The position numbers and the translations under genes are program-made. DNA of 64,000 bases from NCBI GenBank assembly GCA_905618925.1, contig CAJQTG010000012.1, forward strand, positions 1 through 64,000, in the 5' to 3' direction. Source of the stretch: an uncultured Candidatus Thioglobus sp. Lineage in GTDB: Bacteria > Pseudomonadota > Gammaproteobacteria > PS1 > Pseudothioglobaceae. The notes below the pieces were generated by a model, which saw only the letters and a list, made by a program, of their open reading frames with translations, did not search any database and had not been told where the DNA came from. This document shows, one piece after another, positions 9,748 to 20,731 of the stretch (the stretch's first letter is position 1; each line of letters begins with the position of its first letter).

Positions 9748-11367
9748 ATGTCTAATTACGACTTCATAATTGTGGGGGCTGGCTCTGCTGGCTGCGTCCT
9801 TGCTAACAGGCTTAGTAAAGACTCTTCTAATAAGGTTCTTCTTGTTGAAGCGGGCGGTACTGATAGACGTTTTTATATTCACATGCCTATTGGTTATGGA
9901 AAAACGTATCACCAAAAATCTATTAATTGGATGTACACGACAGAGCCAAGCCCTGATGCAGGGAATCGACGCAGTTACTGGCCAAGGGGTAAAGTGCTTG
10001 GTGGCTCAAGTTCCATTAATGCAATGGTTTATGTGAGAGGTAATCGAAAAGATTTTGATAATTGGTCTGCTGCTGGAAATTCTGGCTGGTCTTATGCAGA
10101 ATTACTTCCCTACTTTAAACGAATGGAGTCTTGGCAGAATGGAGGCAATGATTATAGGGGCGGTGAAGGACCCCTAAATGTTTCAGATGTCTCTAATCAA
10201 TTACACCCACTATGTAAAAATTTCATTGCTGCAGGACAAGAGCTTGGTTTTAACTTTAATCCTGATATGAATGGTGCAGAGCAAGAAGGCGTTGGAAATT
10301 ATCAAATAACAACACATCTAGGAAGGCGCATGTCTTGTTCCAGGGCTTATTTAAGGCCAGTTATGAATAGAAAAAATCTTACAGTTATTACGAAAGCCCA
10401 GGTTACGCGAGTTTTATTTGAGGACAATCAAGCTATTGGGATTGAGTTCAATAAAAATAAAAAAATACATCAAGTCAAAGCTAGTCGAGAAGTTATATTA
10501 ACTGCTGGTGCAGTAAACTCACCTCAACTGCTTCAGCTTTCAGGCATTGGACCTGAGTCAGTTTTAAAAGAGGCCAATATTCCAATCCTTCATCACAGTC
10601 CGGAGGTTGGGAGAAACCTTCAGGACCATCTTGGTGTTAGCTACTTTTATAAAAGCAAAGTTCCAACTCTAAATGATCAGCTAAGGCCTTGGTGGGGTAA
10701 GCTTCTTCAAGGCGCTAGATATATCCTAACAAGGACTGGACCTTTGAGTTTAAGTGTTAATCAGTCTGGCGGCTTTGTGCGGACTAGAGATAATCTTAAA
10801 ACACCAAATATACAGCTATATTTTTCTCCTGTAAGCTATTCGCATGAGTCACCAGGGCGAAGAGTAATGCTGAAGCCAGATTCTTTTTCAGCTGTTCTTT
10901 TGGGAGTATCAAATTGTAAATCTAATTCCCGAGGCCAGATTCGAATAAAAAATAACAATCCATTAGAATCTCCAATCATTGAGCCTAACTATTTATCGCA
11001 TCAAGATGATGTGCAAGATTTATTGGAAGGAGTTAAATTGTTAAGGAAGCTAGCTCAAACAAAAAGCTTTAGTAAAGTGATTTATGATGAGTTTCGACCG
11101 GGTCCAAATTGTAAATCAGATGCTGAATTGATAGAGGATATAAAAGAAAATGCATGGACTGTTTTTCATCCTTCAAGCACATGTAGGATGGGGCTCGACC
11201 CTCTAAAAAATGTTGTTGATAGTTCTCTTAAAGTTCATGGTATTAAAGGTCTTAGAATTGCTGATGCTTCAATATTTCCAGAGCTAGTAAGTGGAAATAT
11301 TAATGCTGCTACAATTATGGTTGGTGAAAAGGCTTCAGATTTAATTTTAGAAGATATAAAGAGTTAG
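9748..11367 (+). CDS. GMC-family flavoprotein, choline dehydrogenase-like
   Basis: FIIVGAGSAGCVLANRLS, GKVLGGSSSINAMVYVRGN, ILTAGAVNSPQLLQLSGIG, WTVFHPSSTCRMG, SGNINAATIMVGEKASD. Confidence 0.9.
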   Translation: MSNYDFIIVGAGSAGCVLANRLSKDSSNKVLLVEAGGTDRRFYIHMPIGYGKTYHQKSINWMYTTEPSPDAGNRRSYWPRGKVLGGSSSINAMVYVRGNRKDFDNWSAAGNSGWSYAELLPYFKRMESWQNGGNDYRGGEGPLNVSDVSNQLHPLCKNFIAAGQELGFNFNPDMNGAEQEGVGNYQITTHLGRRMSCSRAYLRPVMNRKNLTVITKAQVTRVLFEDNQAIGIEFNKNKKIHQVKASREVILTAGAVNSPQLLQLSGIGPESVLKEANIPILHHSPEVGRNLQDHLGVSYFYKSKVPTLNDQLRPWWGKLLQGARYILTRTGPLSLSVNQSGGFVRTRDNLKTPNIQLYFSPVSYSHESPGRRVMLKPDSFSAVLLGVSNCKSNSRGQIRIKNNNPLESPIIEPNYLSHQDDVQDLLEGVKLLRKLAQTKSFSKVIYDEFRPGPNCKSDAELIEDIKENAWTVFHPSSTCRMGLDPLKNVVDSSLKVHGIKGLRIADASIFPELVSGNINAATIMVGEKASDLILEDIKS

Positions 11368-11390
11368 AAACTAAACTACAGTAATTACTT

Positions 11391-12500
11391 ATGAAAATTA
11401 TCAGCATAGAAACTTTTACAAATGAGTATATTGGCCTTGTTCGAGTTCGAACTGATGAAGGTGACGAGGGCTGGGGACAAACATCAACTTATAATGCAGA
11501 TATAAGCGCTCAAGTTCTTCATCGACAAGTAGCCCCTCATGTTCTAGGTTTTAGTGGAGAAGATATTGACTTAATCAATAGAGAGGTTTTAGAAAGGGAG
11601 CATAAGTTTCCTGGAACTTATCTTTATAGAGCTTTAAGTGGTCTCGATACTGCGCTTTGGGATATTAAAGCTAAGCGAGCGAACAAGAGTGTTTGTCAAC
11701 TTTTAGGGGGTGGTACAGAATCTTTACCAGTATATGCTTCAAGTATGCAGAGAGAGATTAGTCCAGAAGCTGAGGCAGAAAGACTTCTTGCTCTTAAGGA
11801 AGAAAATGGTTATTTTGCATTTAAATTTAGAATTGGTAAAGAGTGTGGCCATGATTCTGATCAATGGCCAGGGCGAACTGAAGCAATTATAAAAGAAGTA
11901 CGAAAAGTTCTAGGAGATGATGTTGCTTTGCTTGTTGATGCAAATAGTGCTTTTAGCCCTAAAAAGGCAATTGAAGTTGGACACATGCTCCAAGATTATG
12001 GCGTAAGTCATTTCGAAGAGCCATGCCCATATTGGAAGCCAGAATGGACTCGTGAGGTTAAAAATGCACTAGATATTGATATTAGTGGCGGTGAGCAAGA
12101 CAATGATATGAGAGTGTGGAGTCATATGATTGATACCAAGGTTGTCAATATTATTCAGCCAGATATTTGTTATATGGGAGGCGTTACTAGAACATTAGAA
12201 GTTGCAAGGATGGCAGAGAAAGCCAACCTGCCTGTAACCTTACATTCGGCAAACCTTTCTTTAGTGACACTTTTTTCAGCTCATGTTATGGGCTCTATTA
12301 AAAATCCAGGAAAATATTTGGAGTTTTCAATAGAAGGTCTTGATTACTACCCTTGGCAAGATAATCTTTTTTATCCAAATTATAAAATTATTGATGGGTG
12401 TCTTGAAATGAATCATAAGCCTGGTTGGGGGGTTGAAATAAATCAAGAATGGCTATCTTTCTCAGATTACAAAGTAAGCTATACAGGGTCTCGTTTTTAG
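11391..12500 (+). CDS. Mandelate racemase/muconate lactonizing enzyme (enolase) superfamily protein
   Basis: KFRIGK, metal ligand motifs LLVDANS / HFEEPCPYW / SGGEQD, plus IQPDICYMGG and LHSAN (His-Asp dyad). Confidence 0.85.
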   Translation: MKIISIETFTNEYIGLVRVRTDEGDEGWGQTSTYNADISAQVLHRQVAPHVLGFSGEDIDLINREVLEREHKFPGTYLYRALSGLDTALWDIKAKRANKSVCQLLGGGTESLPVYASSMQREISPEAEAERLLALKEENGYFAFKFRIGKECGHDSDQWPGRTEAIIKEVRKVLGDDVALLVDANSAFSPKKAIEVGHMLQDYGVSHFEEPCPYWKPEWTREVKNALDIDISGGEQDNDMRVWSHMIDTKVVNIIQPDICYMGGVTRTLEVARMAEKANLPVTLHSANLSLVTLFSAHVMGSIKNPGKYLEFSIEGLDYYPWQDNLFYPNYKIIDGCLEMNHKPGWGVEINQEWLSFSDYKVSYTGSRF

Positions 12501-12604
12501 TGCAATTTTCTTTAAACAATTTTGCAGAGTAAGGCACCTTTTTTTTTGGTAAGAAAATCCTGTATAATTTCTTTTTTTTTAACAAGTTACGGATTTATAA
12601 CTAG

Positions 12605-13903
12605 ATGAAGACCTCACTCACTAAACTTGAGGGACTAAAAAGATCCCTTACGGTTGAATTGCCTGTAGACACTTTCAATCAAAAAACAGAAAAAATTATC
12701 AAGAACCTTGCCTCGAAAGTTCGCATTGATGGCTTTAGAAAAGGAAAAATTCCAGCTGCAATTTTGCGCCAACGTGTTGGTGGTAGTGCAAAATCCGATG
12801 CGGCTAATGAAATTGTAACTGAGACTTTAGCTGATGCGCTTACAGATGCGGATGTTTCTCCAGCTGCGCAGCCATCATTGGTGAATGTAGATACTGAGAA
12901 TTCAGACAGCTTTATTTATACAATTGAGTTTGAAGTTTTTCCAGAGATTAAAGTCGGCTCCTTAAAAGGCTTAACCATGGATCAAGTTAACTCAAAAGTT
13001 ACAGAGGAAGATGAGGAGCGAGCTCTTCAAGATTTACAAGATAGGTCAACTGAATATAAGACTGTTAAGAGAAAGTCTAAAGAAGGGGATCGTTTAATTA
13101 TAGACTTTGAGGGTTTACTAGATGGTGAATCATTCGAAGGTGGAGCTGCAGAAGGTTTTGAAATTGTTTTAGGAAGAGGCACCATGATTGAAGGCTTTGA
13201 AAAAGGCCTTATAGATATTGCACCTGAAAAAACAATTGAAGTAGCTGCAACATTTCCAGAAGATTATCATGTAGAAAATCTGGCAGGAAGAGAGGCTATC
13301 TTTAAAGTTACTATTAACGAAGTCGGCTCGCCAACGGAAGTAAAGAGAGATGATGAATTTGCCAAAAAATTTGGAGAAAAAGATTTTGAAACTATGAAAT
13401 CGAGAATGTCTAAACAGATGCAAGTTGAATTAGAGTCTCGATTGGTTCAGCAAAATAAAGATACCGCATTTACAGTTCTTTTAGATGCAAATGATTTTGA
13501 AGTGCCTGAGGGCAGTATTTCTGCTGAATCGCTCAAGTTGCAGCAAGATATGGAGTCTAGAATGGAGCAGCAAGGCATGCCTTCTAAAGGAAAATTACCT
13601 GCAGAAATGTTTCAAGAAGAGGCTGCAAGAAGAGTTAAACTTGGTTTGTTAATTAATAAAATTGCAACAGATGGCGAAATAAAAGCTGAAAAAGAACAGG
13701 TTAATGCTAAACTTAATGAAATGTCACTCCAATATGGTGAAAGTGCGCAGCAAATGATTGATTGGTACAACACTGATCCTTCAAGACTTGCTAATATTGA
13801 ATCGATCGTTGTAGAAGATATGGTGGCGAAGCATGTTGCAGATCAAGCTAAAGTAACGATGACAGATAAGACTTTTTTAGAAATAATGAGCCCACAGAAT
13901 TAA
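12605..13903 (+). CDS. tig: Trigger factor
   Basis: Full-length; [11 protein letters not shown] ribosome-binding motif, FKBP domain, upstream of clpP. Confidence 0.97.
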   Translation: MKTSLTKLEGLKRSLTVELPVDTFNQKTEKIIKNLASKVRIDGFRKGKIPAAILRQRVGGSAKSDAANEIVTETLADALTDADVSPAAQPSLVNVDTENSDSFIYTIEFEVFPEIKVGSLKGLTMDQVNSKVTEEDEERALQDLQDRSTEYKTVKRKSKEGDRLIIDFEGLLDGESFEGGAAEGFEIVLGRGTMIEGFEKGLIDIAPEKTIEVAATFPEDYHVENLAGREAIFKVTINEVGSPTEVKRDDEFAKKFGEKDFETMKSRMSKQMQVELESRLVQQNKDTAFTVLLDANDFEVPEGSISAESLKLQQDMESRMEQQGMPSKGKLPAEMFQEEAARRVKLGLLINKIATDGEIKAEKEQVNAKLNEMSLQYGESAQQMIDWYNTDPSRLANIESIVVEDMVAKHVADQAKVTMTDKTFLEIMSPQN

Positions 13904-13904
13904 T

Positions 13905-14501
13905 ATGACAATTCAAAACTTAAATCAAATCCCAATGGTAATTGAGAGCTCTGGAAGGGGCGAGAGGGCCTATGATATTTATTCTAGACTTCTCAAAGAG
14001 CGAGTTGTTTTTATGGTTGGCCCAGTTGAAGATTACACTGCAAACGTTGTAGTGGCTCAGTTACTTTTTTTAGAATCTGAGAATCCAGATAAAGATATTC
14101 ATTTGTATATAAATTCACCAGGTGGCTCAGTAACTGCAGGCCTTGCTATTTATGACACAATGCAATTTATTAAGCCAGATATCTCTACTCTTTGCATTGG
14201 ACAAGCAGCAAGTATGGGTGCATTGCTCCTTACAGCAGGGGCAAAGGGAAAAAGGTTTGCGCTACCTCATGCTAGGATGATGATTCATCAACCTCTAGGC
14301 GGATTTTCAGGTCAAGCAAGTGATATAGATATTCATGCACAAGAAATTTTGAAAGTTAGAGATAACTTAAATACAATACTTAAGGACCATACTGGTCAGA
14401 GTATGAAAAATATTCAGAAAGATACTGATAGAGATAATTTTATGTCAGCGAGCGAGTCTGCGAAATATGGACTCATTGATAAAGTAATTAATAAGCGATA
14501 A
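13905..14501 (+). CDS. clpP: ATP-dependent Clp protease proteolytic subunit
   Basis: [40 protein letters not shown]. Confidence 0.98.
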   Translation: MTIQNLNQIPMVIESSGRGERAYDIYSRLLKERVVFMVGPVEDYTANVVVAQLLFLESENPDKDIHLYINSPGGSVTAGLAIYDTMQFIKPDISTLCIGQAASMGALLLTAGAKGKRFALPHARMMIHQPLGGFSGQASDIDIHAQEILKVRDNLNTILKDHTGQSMKNIQKDTDRDNFMSASESAKYGLIDKVINKR

Positions 14502-14515
14502 ATTTAAATTTGTCT

Positions 14516-15781
14516 ATGGAACAAAATACTGAAGATCTTAGCTGTTCATTTTGCTCAAAACACAAAGATGAAGTAGTCCGCCTAATTGCAGGCCCAGGAG
14601 TTTATATTTGTGATGAATGTATAGACTCTTGCTACAGCCTGATTCAAGAACAAACTTCCAAAGATAAAAAAGATCGGTATCAGGATTGGAATAATACGCC
14701 AAAAGAATTGTATGCCTCTTTAAATGAATATGTTATTGGTCAGTCACATGCAAAAAAAGTTCTTTCAGTGGCAGTTTATAATCACTACAAGCGACTAAAA
14801 ACAAATTACATCTCAAACGATGTAGAGCTTGATAAATCAAATATTTTACTCATAGGTCCAACGGGGAGTGGAAAGACTCTTCTTGCTCAATCTTTGGCGC
14901 GTTTTTTAGACGTACCTTTTGCTGTTGCTGATGCAACAACTTTAACTGAGGCTGGCTATGTTGGTGATGACGTAGAGAATGTCATTAAAAGTCTACTCTC
15001 AAAATGTGATTTTGATCCAGAAAGGGCAGAACAAGGTATTATTTTTATAGATGAAATTGATAAGATCTCTCGCCGGTCTGACTCCCCTTCAATAACAAGA
15101 GATGTTTCTGGAGAAGGAGTTCAACAAGCCATGCTTAAATTGATTGAAGGAACTATTGCATCTGTTCCTCCACAGGGTGGAAGAAAACATCCTAACCAAG
15201 AAACTATTGATGTTGACACTTCAAAAATATTATTTATTTGTGGTGGTGCATTTGATGGGCTTGGGAAAGTTATTGATAGGCGCATTGAAAAAGCTACGGG
15301 CATTGGTTTTTCTGCTAATGTTAAGGATGCAAGCGGCAAAAAAACATTAACTGAACTTTATAAATTTTTAGAGCCAGATGATTTAATTAAATTTGGATTA
15401 ATTCCTGAATTAGTAGGTCGTTTAGCGGTTCATACTTCTTTAGATGAGCTTGATGAAGAAGCATTAGTTCAAATTCTTACTAAGCCTAAAAATTCTGTAG
15501 TCAAGCAGTTTCAGCAATTTTTTGCAATTGAAGGTGTAAAGCTTACTATAAGAAAAAATGCCCTTTTGGCGATTGCAAAACTTGCCCTTAAAAGGAAAAC
15601 TGGTGCGAGGGGCTTGAGAGCTATTTTGGAAGATTTGTTACTAGAAACGATGTACGAAATACCTTCAACTCCAAGCGTTAAAGAAGTTGTTATAGATAAA
15701 GAGGTTGTGGAAAGAAAAAAACAACCTATGATTGTGCATGTTTCTGACAATAAACAAAGCAATATTCGCAAAGCAAGTTGA
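14516..15781 (+). CDS. clpX: ATP-dependent Clp protease ATP-binding subunit ClpX
   Basis: N-terminal zinc finger [11 protein letters not shown]...[29 protein letters not shown] track start 14510 is TTG, ATG at 14516. Confidence 0.97.
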   Translation: MEQNTEDLSCSFCSKHKDEVVRLIAGPGVYICDECIDSCYSLIQEQTSKDKKDRYQDWNNTPKELYASLNEYVIGQSHAKKVLSVAVYNHYKRLKTNYISNDVELDKSNILLIGPTGSGKTLLAQSLARFLDVPFAVADATTLTEAGYVGDDVENVIKSLLSKCDFDPERAEQGIIFIDEIDKISRRSDSPSITRDVSGEGVQQAMLKLIEGTIASVPPQGGRKHPNQETIDVDTSKILFICGGAFDGLGKVIDRRIEKATGIGFSANVKDASGKKTLTELYKFLEPDDLIKFGLIPELVGRLAVHTSLDELDEEALVQILTKPKNSVVKQFQQFFAIEGVKLTIRKNALLAIAKLALKRKTGARGLRAILEDLLLETMYEIPSTPSVKEVVIDKEVVERKKQPMIVHVSDNKQSNIRKAS

Positions 15782-15821
15782 TTAATTTCACTTTTTATAT
15801 ACTGACCTTTTAAGAATATCT

Positions 15822-17147
15822 ATGGAGCTTTTTGATCGCCAAAAGGATGCTGTAGGTCAAGGTGAAAGAACTATATTGGTTCATATTGAGCTAACTTCAA
15901 ATAGACAGGTATCAAGTAGTATTGGTGAATTTCAACAGTTGGCATTGTCTTCTGGCCTGAGTATTATTGATACTATCACAGTTAAAAGAAGCATTACTAA
16001 AGCCCAGTTTTTTATTGGCACGGGTAAGGTTGATGAGCTAGCAACAATTGTGTGTGATAATGAAATTGATTTAGTTATTTTTTCTCTGCAGTTATCACCC
16101 TCTCAAGAACGTAATTTAGAGAAAGCATTGAAGTGTCAGGTTATGGATCGAACTGGTTTAATATTAGATATTTTTGCATTAAGAGCAAGCTCCTTTGAGG
16201 GAAAATTGCAAGTAGAGCTGGCTCAGTTGAAGCATCTATCTACTAGACTCGTAAGAGGATGGACTCATCTTGAAAGGCAAAAAGGCGGTATTGGACTTCG
16301 TGGTCCAGGTGAGACACAGTTAGAAACAGATAAGCGATTAATTTCGGTACGTATAAAAAATATTAATAAGCGACTTGATAAAGTTCATAAGCAACATGAT
16401 TTGGGACGTAAATCGCGAATTAAGAATCAACTTCCTATGATTTCCCTTGCAGGATATACAAATGCAGGAAAATCAACTCTCTTTAACCTCCTAACTAAGG
16501 CTAAAGTTTATGCAGATGACAAGTTATTTGCAACACTAGACTCAACTATTCGACGTGTTATCTTGCCAGCTTCTGGGGAAGCAGTAATAGCTGATACGGT
16601 TGGCTTTATTCAAGATTTACCTCATGAGCTGGTTGAAGCTTTTAAGTCGACTCTTGAAGAAACTCGACAAGCTAACGTCCTGCTTCACGTGGTCGATGCT
16701 GCAGATCCTAATAATAGAGATAAAATTGAGCAGGTAGAGGATATTATTGAGCAGATTGAGGCCCAGGATATTCCAAAAATTATTGTAATGAACAAGATTG
16801 ATGGAATTGCTGATTTTAAGCCTCGCTTAGATAAAGACCATGATGGAAATATTTATAGAGTTTGGATTTCAGCACATACGGGTGAAGGAATTGATCTACT
16901 TTATCAGGCTCTCTCTCAGAGTTTAAGCGGAATGATGACTTTTGCAGGCATTAAGTTAGATGTTCAATCTGCTTATATTAGAAGTGAAATTCATAAAGTT
17001 GGATTTATTCAAAAAGAAATAATGAATGAATTTGGGCAATGGCTACTTGAAATTAATGTCACTCGACACTATCTAGAAAGATTACTAGACAAGCAAGGCG
17101 TTTCATTATTATGGGAACAGAAATCACCACAGAGCCAAACGGCATAG
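15822..17147 (+). CDS. hflX: GTPase HflX
   Basis: KGGIGLRGPGETQLETDKR, GYTNAGKSTLFN, DTVGFIQDLPHELVEAFKSTLEE. Confidence 0.95.
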   Translation: MELFDRQKDAVGQGERTILVHIELTSNRQVSSSIGEFQQLALSSGLSIIDTITVKRSITKAQFFIGTGKVDELATIVCDNEIDLVIFSLQLSPSQERNLEKALKCQVMDRTGLILDIFALRASSFEGKLQVELAQLKHLSTRLVRGWTHLERQKGGIGLRGPGETQLETDKRLISVRIKNINKRLDKVHKQHDLGRKSRIKNQLPMISLAGYTNAGKSTLFNLLTKAKVYADDKLFATLDSTIRRVILPASGEAVIADTVGFIQDLPHELVEAFKSTLEETRQANVLLHVVDAADPNNRDKIEQVEDIIEQIEAQDIPKIIVMNKIDGIADFKPRLDKDHDGNIYRVWISAHTGEGIDLLYQALSQSLSGMMTFAGIKLDVQSAYIRSEIHKVGFIQKEIMNEFGQWLLEINVTRHYLERLLDKQGVSLLWEQKSPQSQTA

Positions 17148-19450
17148 ACAAGCAATCAATTCCATTACTTCCTCTCAGAGATGTAGTAGTTTTTCCTCAC
17201 ACGGTAATTCCTTTATTTATAGGAAGAAAGTCTTCAGTTAATGCAGTTACTCAGGCTATGGAAGCTGATAAGAATATTTTTCTGGTTACCCAGAAAGATG
17301 AAGCTATTGAAGAGCCGAATAATGAAGAGCTTCATAAAGTAGGAACCCTAGCAACAATTCTTCAATTACTTAAACTTCCAGATGGAACTATTAAAGTTTT
17401 AGTTGAGGGAGTTAAAAGAGCAAAAATCGAAGAGTTTGTTGATTTAGGAGAGCATACAGAAGTTATTTTAAGTGACTGTACTTTAACTCATGATGATGAT
17501 ACTGAGATCAAGGCTATGATGCGTTTAGCCCTTGAAAACTTTGAAAAATATATAAAGCTCAGTAAAAAAATCCCTGAAGAGGTATATAAAGTACTTAAAG
17601 AGATTACAGATATCGAACGTTTTAGTGATGTTATTATTGCAAATCTTAATCTTAAAATTGAAGAAAAACAGAGTTTGCTTGAAAGTAGCGAGGCAAGAGA
17701 AAGGCTTGAGAAAATTTTATCAATCCTTGAAGGTGAGCTAGATGTTCTAGGCGCAGAGCAAAAAATTCAAAGTCGAGTTCGTAAACAGATGGAGTCTAAT
17801 CAAAGAGATTACTATTTGAATGAGCAAATGAAATCCATTCAAAAAGAGCTTGGAACAGTCGATGATGAGAATGAGATTGAAGATTTACAAAACAGTATCA
17901 ATAAGGCAAAAATGCCGAAAGAAGCCAAGAAGAAGGCCCAAGGAGAGCTTAATAAGCTTCAAAGAATGTCTTCTCAATCATCAGATGCTTCAATTATTAG
18001 GACTTACATAGAAAATTTATGCTTAGTTCCTTGGAGTAAAAAAACGAAAACAAACCAGGATTTGGTAAAAGCTCAAAAAATTCTTGATCAAGATCACTAT
18101 GGTTTGGACAAAGTTAAGGAGAGAATCATGGAACACTTAGCAGTTCAAAGCCGAGTCACCCATAACAAAGCAAATATTTTATGTTTGGTGGGACCACCAG
18201 GAGTTGGAAAGACTTCCCTCGGAGAGTCTATTGCCAAATCAGTCAATCGTAAGTATGTTCGTATGGCTCTTGGTGGGGTTCGAGACGAAGCTGAAATTCG
18301 AGGTCATAGAAGAACTTATATTGGAGCAATGCCTGGTTCAATTGTCCAAAAAATGCAAAAAGTTAATGTGAAAAATCCATTATTTCTATTAGATGAGATT
18401 GATAAGATGGCTTCTGATTTTCGAGGTGATCCTGGCTCTGCAATGTTAGAGGTATTAGATCCAGAGCAAAATCATACTTTTAATGATCATTACTTAGAAG
18501 TTGATTATGATCTTTCTCAAGTAATGTTTGTTGCCACTGCAAACTCTTTAAATCTTCCTGAGGCTTTAATAGATCGTATGGAAATTATTCACTTGTCTGG
18601 ATATACTGAAGATGAGAAGCTTGAAATTGCTAAGTGTCATCTAATTTCTAAACAAATGAAAAATAATGGTGTTAAAGGCTCTGAAATTATTTTTAAAGAC
18701 TCTGCAATTATGGATATTATTCGTTATTACACCAGAGAGGCAGGAGTTCGAAGTCTCGACCGAGAAATCGGAAGTATTTGTAGAAAAGTTGTTAAAGATA
18801 TCACTCTAAAAAAACGAAAAGCTAGAGCAATAATTAATTCAAAAAGCCTTCCAAAATTTTTGGGTATGAAGAAATATCGCTTTGGTCTTGCTGAAGAGCA
18901 CAACCAAATTGGTGAGGTGACTGGTCTAGCATGGACATCTGTTGGTGGAGACCTGCTTACAATTGAAGCTTCTTCATATAAAGGCAAAGGAAAGCTCAAC
19001 TTCACGGGCCAGCTCGGTGATGTTATGAAAGAATCTATTCAGGCAGCAATGTCTGTAACCAGGTTACGCGCTGAATCTCTTGGTATAGCTGACGACTTTC
19101 ACGAAAAACTTGATATTCATATTCATGTGCCTGATGGATCAACACCTAAGGATGGTCCAAGTGCGGGAGCTGCAATGTGCACCGCTCTTGTTTCAGTTTT
19201 AACAGGCCGAAAGGTTAAGGCTGCAGTAGCAATGACTGGAGAAATAACGCTTAGAGGCGAAATAACTCCAATTGGAGGATTAAAAGAAAAATTACTTGCT
19301 GCAATGAGGGGTGGGATTAAAACTGTCATTATTCCTGAAGATAATGAGCGTGAGCTTTCTGAAGTACCTGAAAAAATTAAAAGTAAACTTGAGATTGTTA
19401 AAGTAAAGTGGATAGATCAGGTTTTAGATATTGCTCTTGAGGAAAAATAA
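17111..19450 (+). CDS. lon: ATP-dependent protease La (Lon)
   Basis: LPLRDVVVFPHTVIPLFIGR, GPPGVGKTSLG, catalytic DGPSAGAAMCTALVS; overlaps hflX by 37 nt. Confidence 0.97.
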   Translation: MGTEITTEPNGIDKQSIPLLPLRDVVVFPHTVIPLFIGRKSSVNAVTQAMEADKNIFLVTQKDEAIEEPNNEELHKVGTLATILQLLKLPDGTIKVLVEGVKRAKIEEFVDLGEHTEVILSDCTLTHDDDTEIKAMMRLALENFEKYIKLSKKIPEEVYKVLKEITDIERFSDVIIANLNLKIEEKQSLLESSEARERLEKILSILEGELDVLGAEQKIQSRVRKQMESNQRDYYLNEQMKSIQKELGTVDDENEIEDLQNSINKAKMPKEAKKKAQGELNKLQRMSSQSSDASIIRTYIENLCLVPWSKKTKTNQDLVKAQKILDQDHYGLDKVKERIMEHLAVQSRVTHNKANILCLVGPPGVGKTSLGESIAKSVNRKYVRMALGGVRDEAEIRGHRRTYIGAMPGSIVQKMQKVNVKNPLFLLDEIDKMASDFRGDPGSAMLEVLDPEQNHTFNDHYLEVDYDLSQVMFVATANSLNLPEALIDRMEIIHLSGYTEDEKLEIAKCHLISKQMKNNGVKGSEIIFKDSAIMDIIRYYTREAGVRSLDREIGSICRKVVKDITLKKRKARAIINSKSLPKFLGMKKYRFGLAEEHNQIGEVTGLAWTSVGGDLLTIEASSYKGKGKLNFTGQLGDVMKESIQAAMSVTRLRAESLGIADDFHEKLDIHIHVPDGSTPKDGPSAGAAMCTALVSVLTGRKVKAAVAMTGEITLRGEITPIGGLKEKLLAAMRGGIKTVIIPEDNERELSEVPEKIKSKLEIVKVKWIDQVLDIALEEK

Positions 19451-19462
19451 AGGTAATTGGCT

Positions 19463-20731
19463 TTATAGTTTTTTTGTGAGTTTGGCGTAATAAAAGCCGT
19501 CATATATTTTCTTAGGTAGTTGTTGTTTACCAATAGAGCCATTACCCCATGAAAGGGATATTTCTTCATTGGTCGCATCTTTAAACCTTTCAAGAAAGCT
19601 GATAATTTGTCTCTCATTTTCATCTGGAAGAATCGAGCAAGTAGCGTAAATAAGATCCCCACCTGGCTTCAAGAGATGCCACAAATTATCAAGAATTAAA
19701 GCTTGAATTTTAGTAATTTGACTGACATCTTTTGGCTTTCTTAATAGTTTAATATCTGGGTGTCTTCGAATGACTCCTGTCCCTGAACAGGGTGCATCAA
19801 TTAAGATTTTATCAAACAGTTTTTGGCCCCACCAGTCTTGACTTGTTGCATCACCAACAACCATTTGAACATTTTTGGTTTTAAGGCGATCGATATTTTC
19901 TTTAACCCTTAGCAATCTTGTTTCATCATTATCTAGAGCAACTATATTTGCATCAGGGCATAGTTCAGCTATGTGGGTTGTTTTGCCTCCAGGAGCGCAA
20001 CATGCATCAAGAATTAATTCCCCTTTTTTTGGGGAAACTAGAAGAGCTGCAAGCTGCGCAGATACGTCTTGTATGTAGCAAGACCCTTTTTGAAAGTCTG
20101 GCAGGCTGCTGACTTTCACAGCATCATCTAAAATCAGTGCTTGAGGGGCAATGTTTGATTTCTCAGAAAATATGTTTTGTTTTTTTAATTTCTTTTGAAA
20201 AGCATTTACATCAATTGATGGATGAACACGAATCGACATTGGGGCTTTTTTGTTATTCTCACAAAATATTTCTTGGTGGTCTAATGGGTAATCTTTTTTT
20301 ATTTTTTTTACAAGCCAGCTTGGATGAGAATGATGAGCTATCTTCAAGATTGAGTCTTTATCCCGATCAATTCCTCTAAGTATTGCATTAACAAAACCTT
20401 TGGCCCAGGTTTTTCCAATTTTTTCTGCAACCTCAACAGTTTCATTGATAGCAGCATGACTTGAAATGTCAGTGTATAAAAGCTGATATGCCCCAAGAAC
20501 TAATAAACTATGGATATCCAGGTTTTTTCTCTCTAATGGCCTTTTTATTCGAGGCGTAATTATGTCATTAAGGTGATGATAGAATCGGATTGAGCCATAT
20601 ACCAAGGATTTTGCAAAGGGAGATTCAGTGCTTTCTGCTGGAAATAAGGCATCCGATAAAGCTTGCTTCTCTAAAGCCACCAAGCAGATGGCTTTATGAG
20701 CAATAACTCTAGAGTTTTCTTTATTGAGCAA
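19463..20731 (-). CDS. rsmB: 16S rRNA (cytosine-967-C5)-methyltransferase RsmB
   Basis: NusB-like N-domain, LDACCAPGGKTTHIAEL, DAPCSGTGVIRRHPDIK, YATCSILPDENE. Confidence 0.95.
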   Translation of the reverse strand: MLNKENSRVIAHKAICLVALEKQALSDALFPAESTESPFAKSLVYGSIRFYHHLNDIITPRIKRPLERKNLDIHSLLVLGAYQLLYTDISSHAAINETVEVAEKIGKTWAKGFVNAILRGIDRDKDSILKIAHHSHPSWLVKKIKKDYPLDHQEIFCENNKKAPMSIRVHPSIDVNAFQKKLKKQNIFSEKSNIAPQALILDDAVKVSSLPDFQKGSCYIQDVSAQLAALLVSPKKGELILDACCAPGGKTTHIAELCPDANIVALDNDETRLLRVKENIDRLKTKNVQMVVGDATSQDWWGQKLFDKILIDAPCSGTGVIRRHPDIKLLRKPKDVSQITKIQALILDNLWHLLKPGGDLIYATCSILPDENERQIISFLERFKDATNEEISLSWGNGSIGKQQLPKKIYDGFYYAKLTKKL

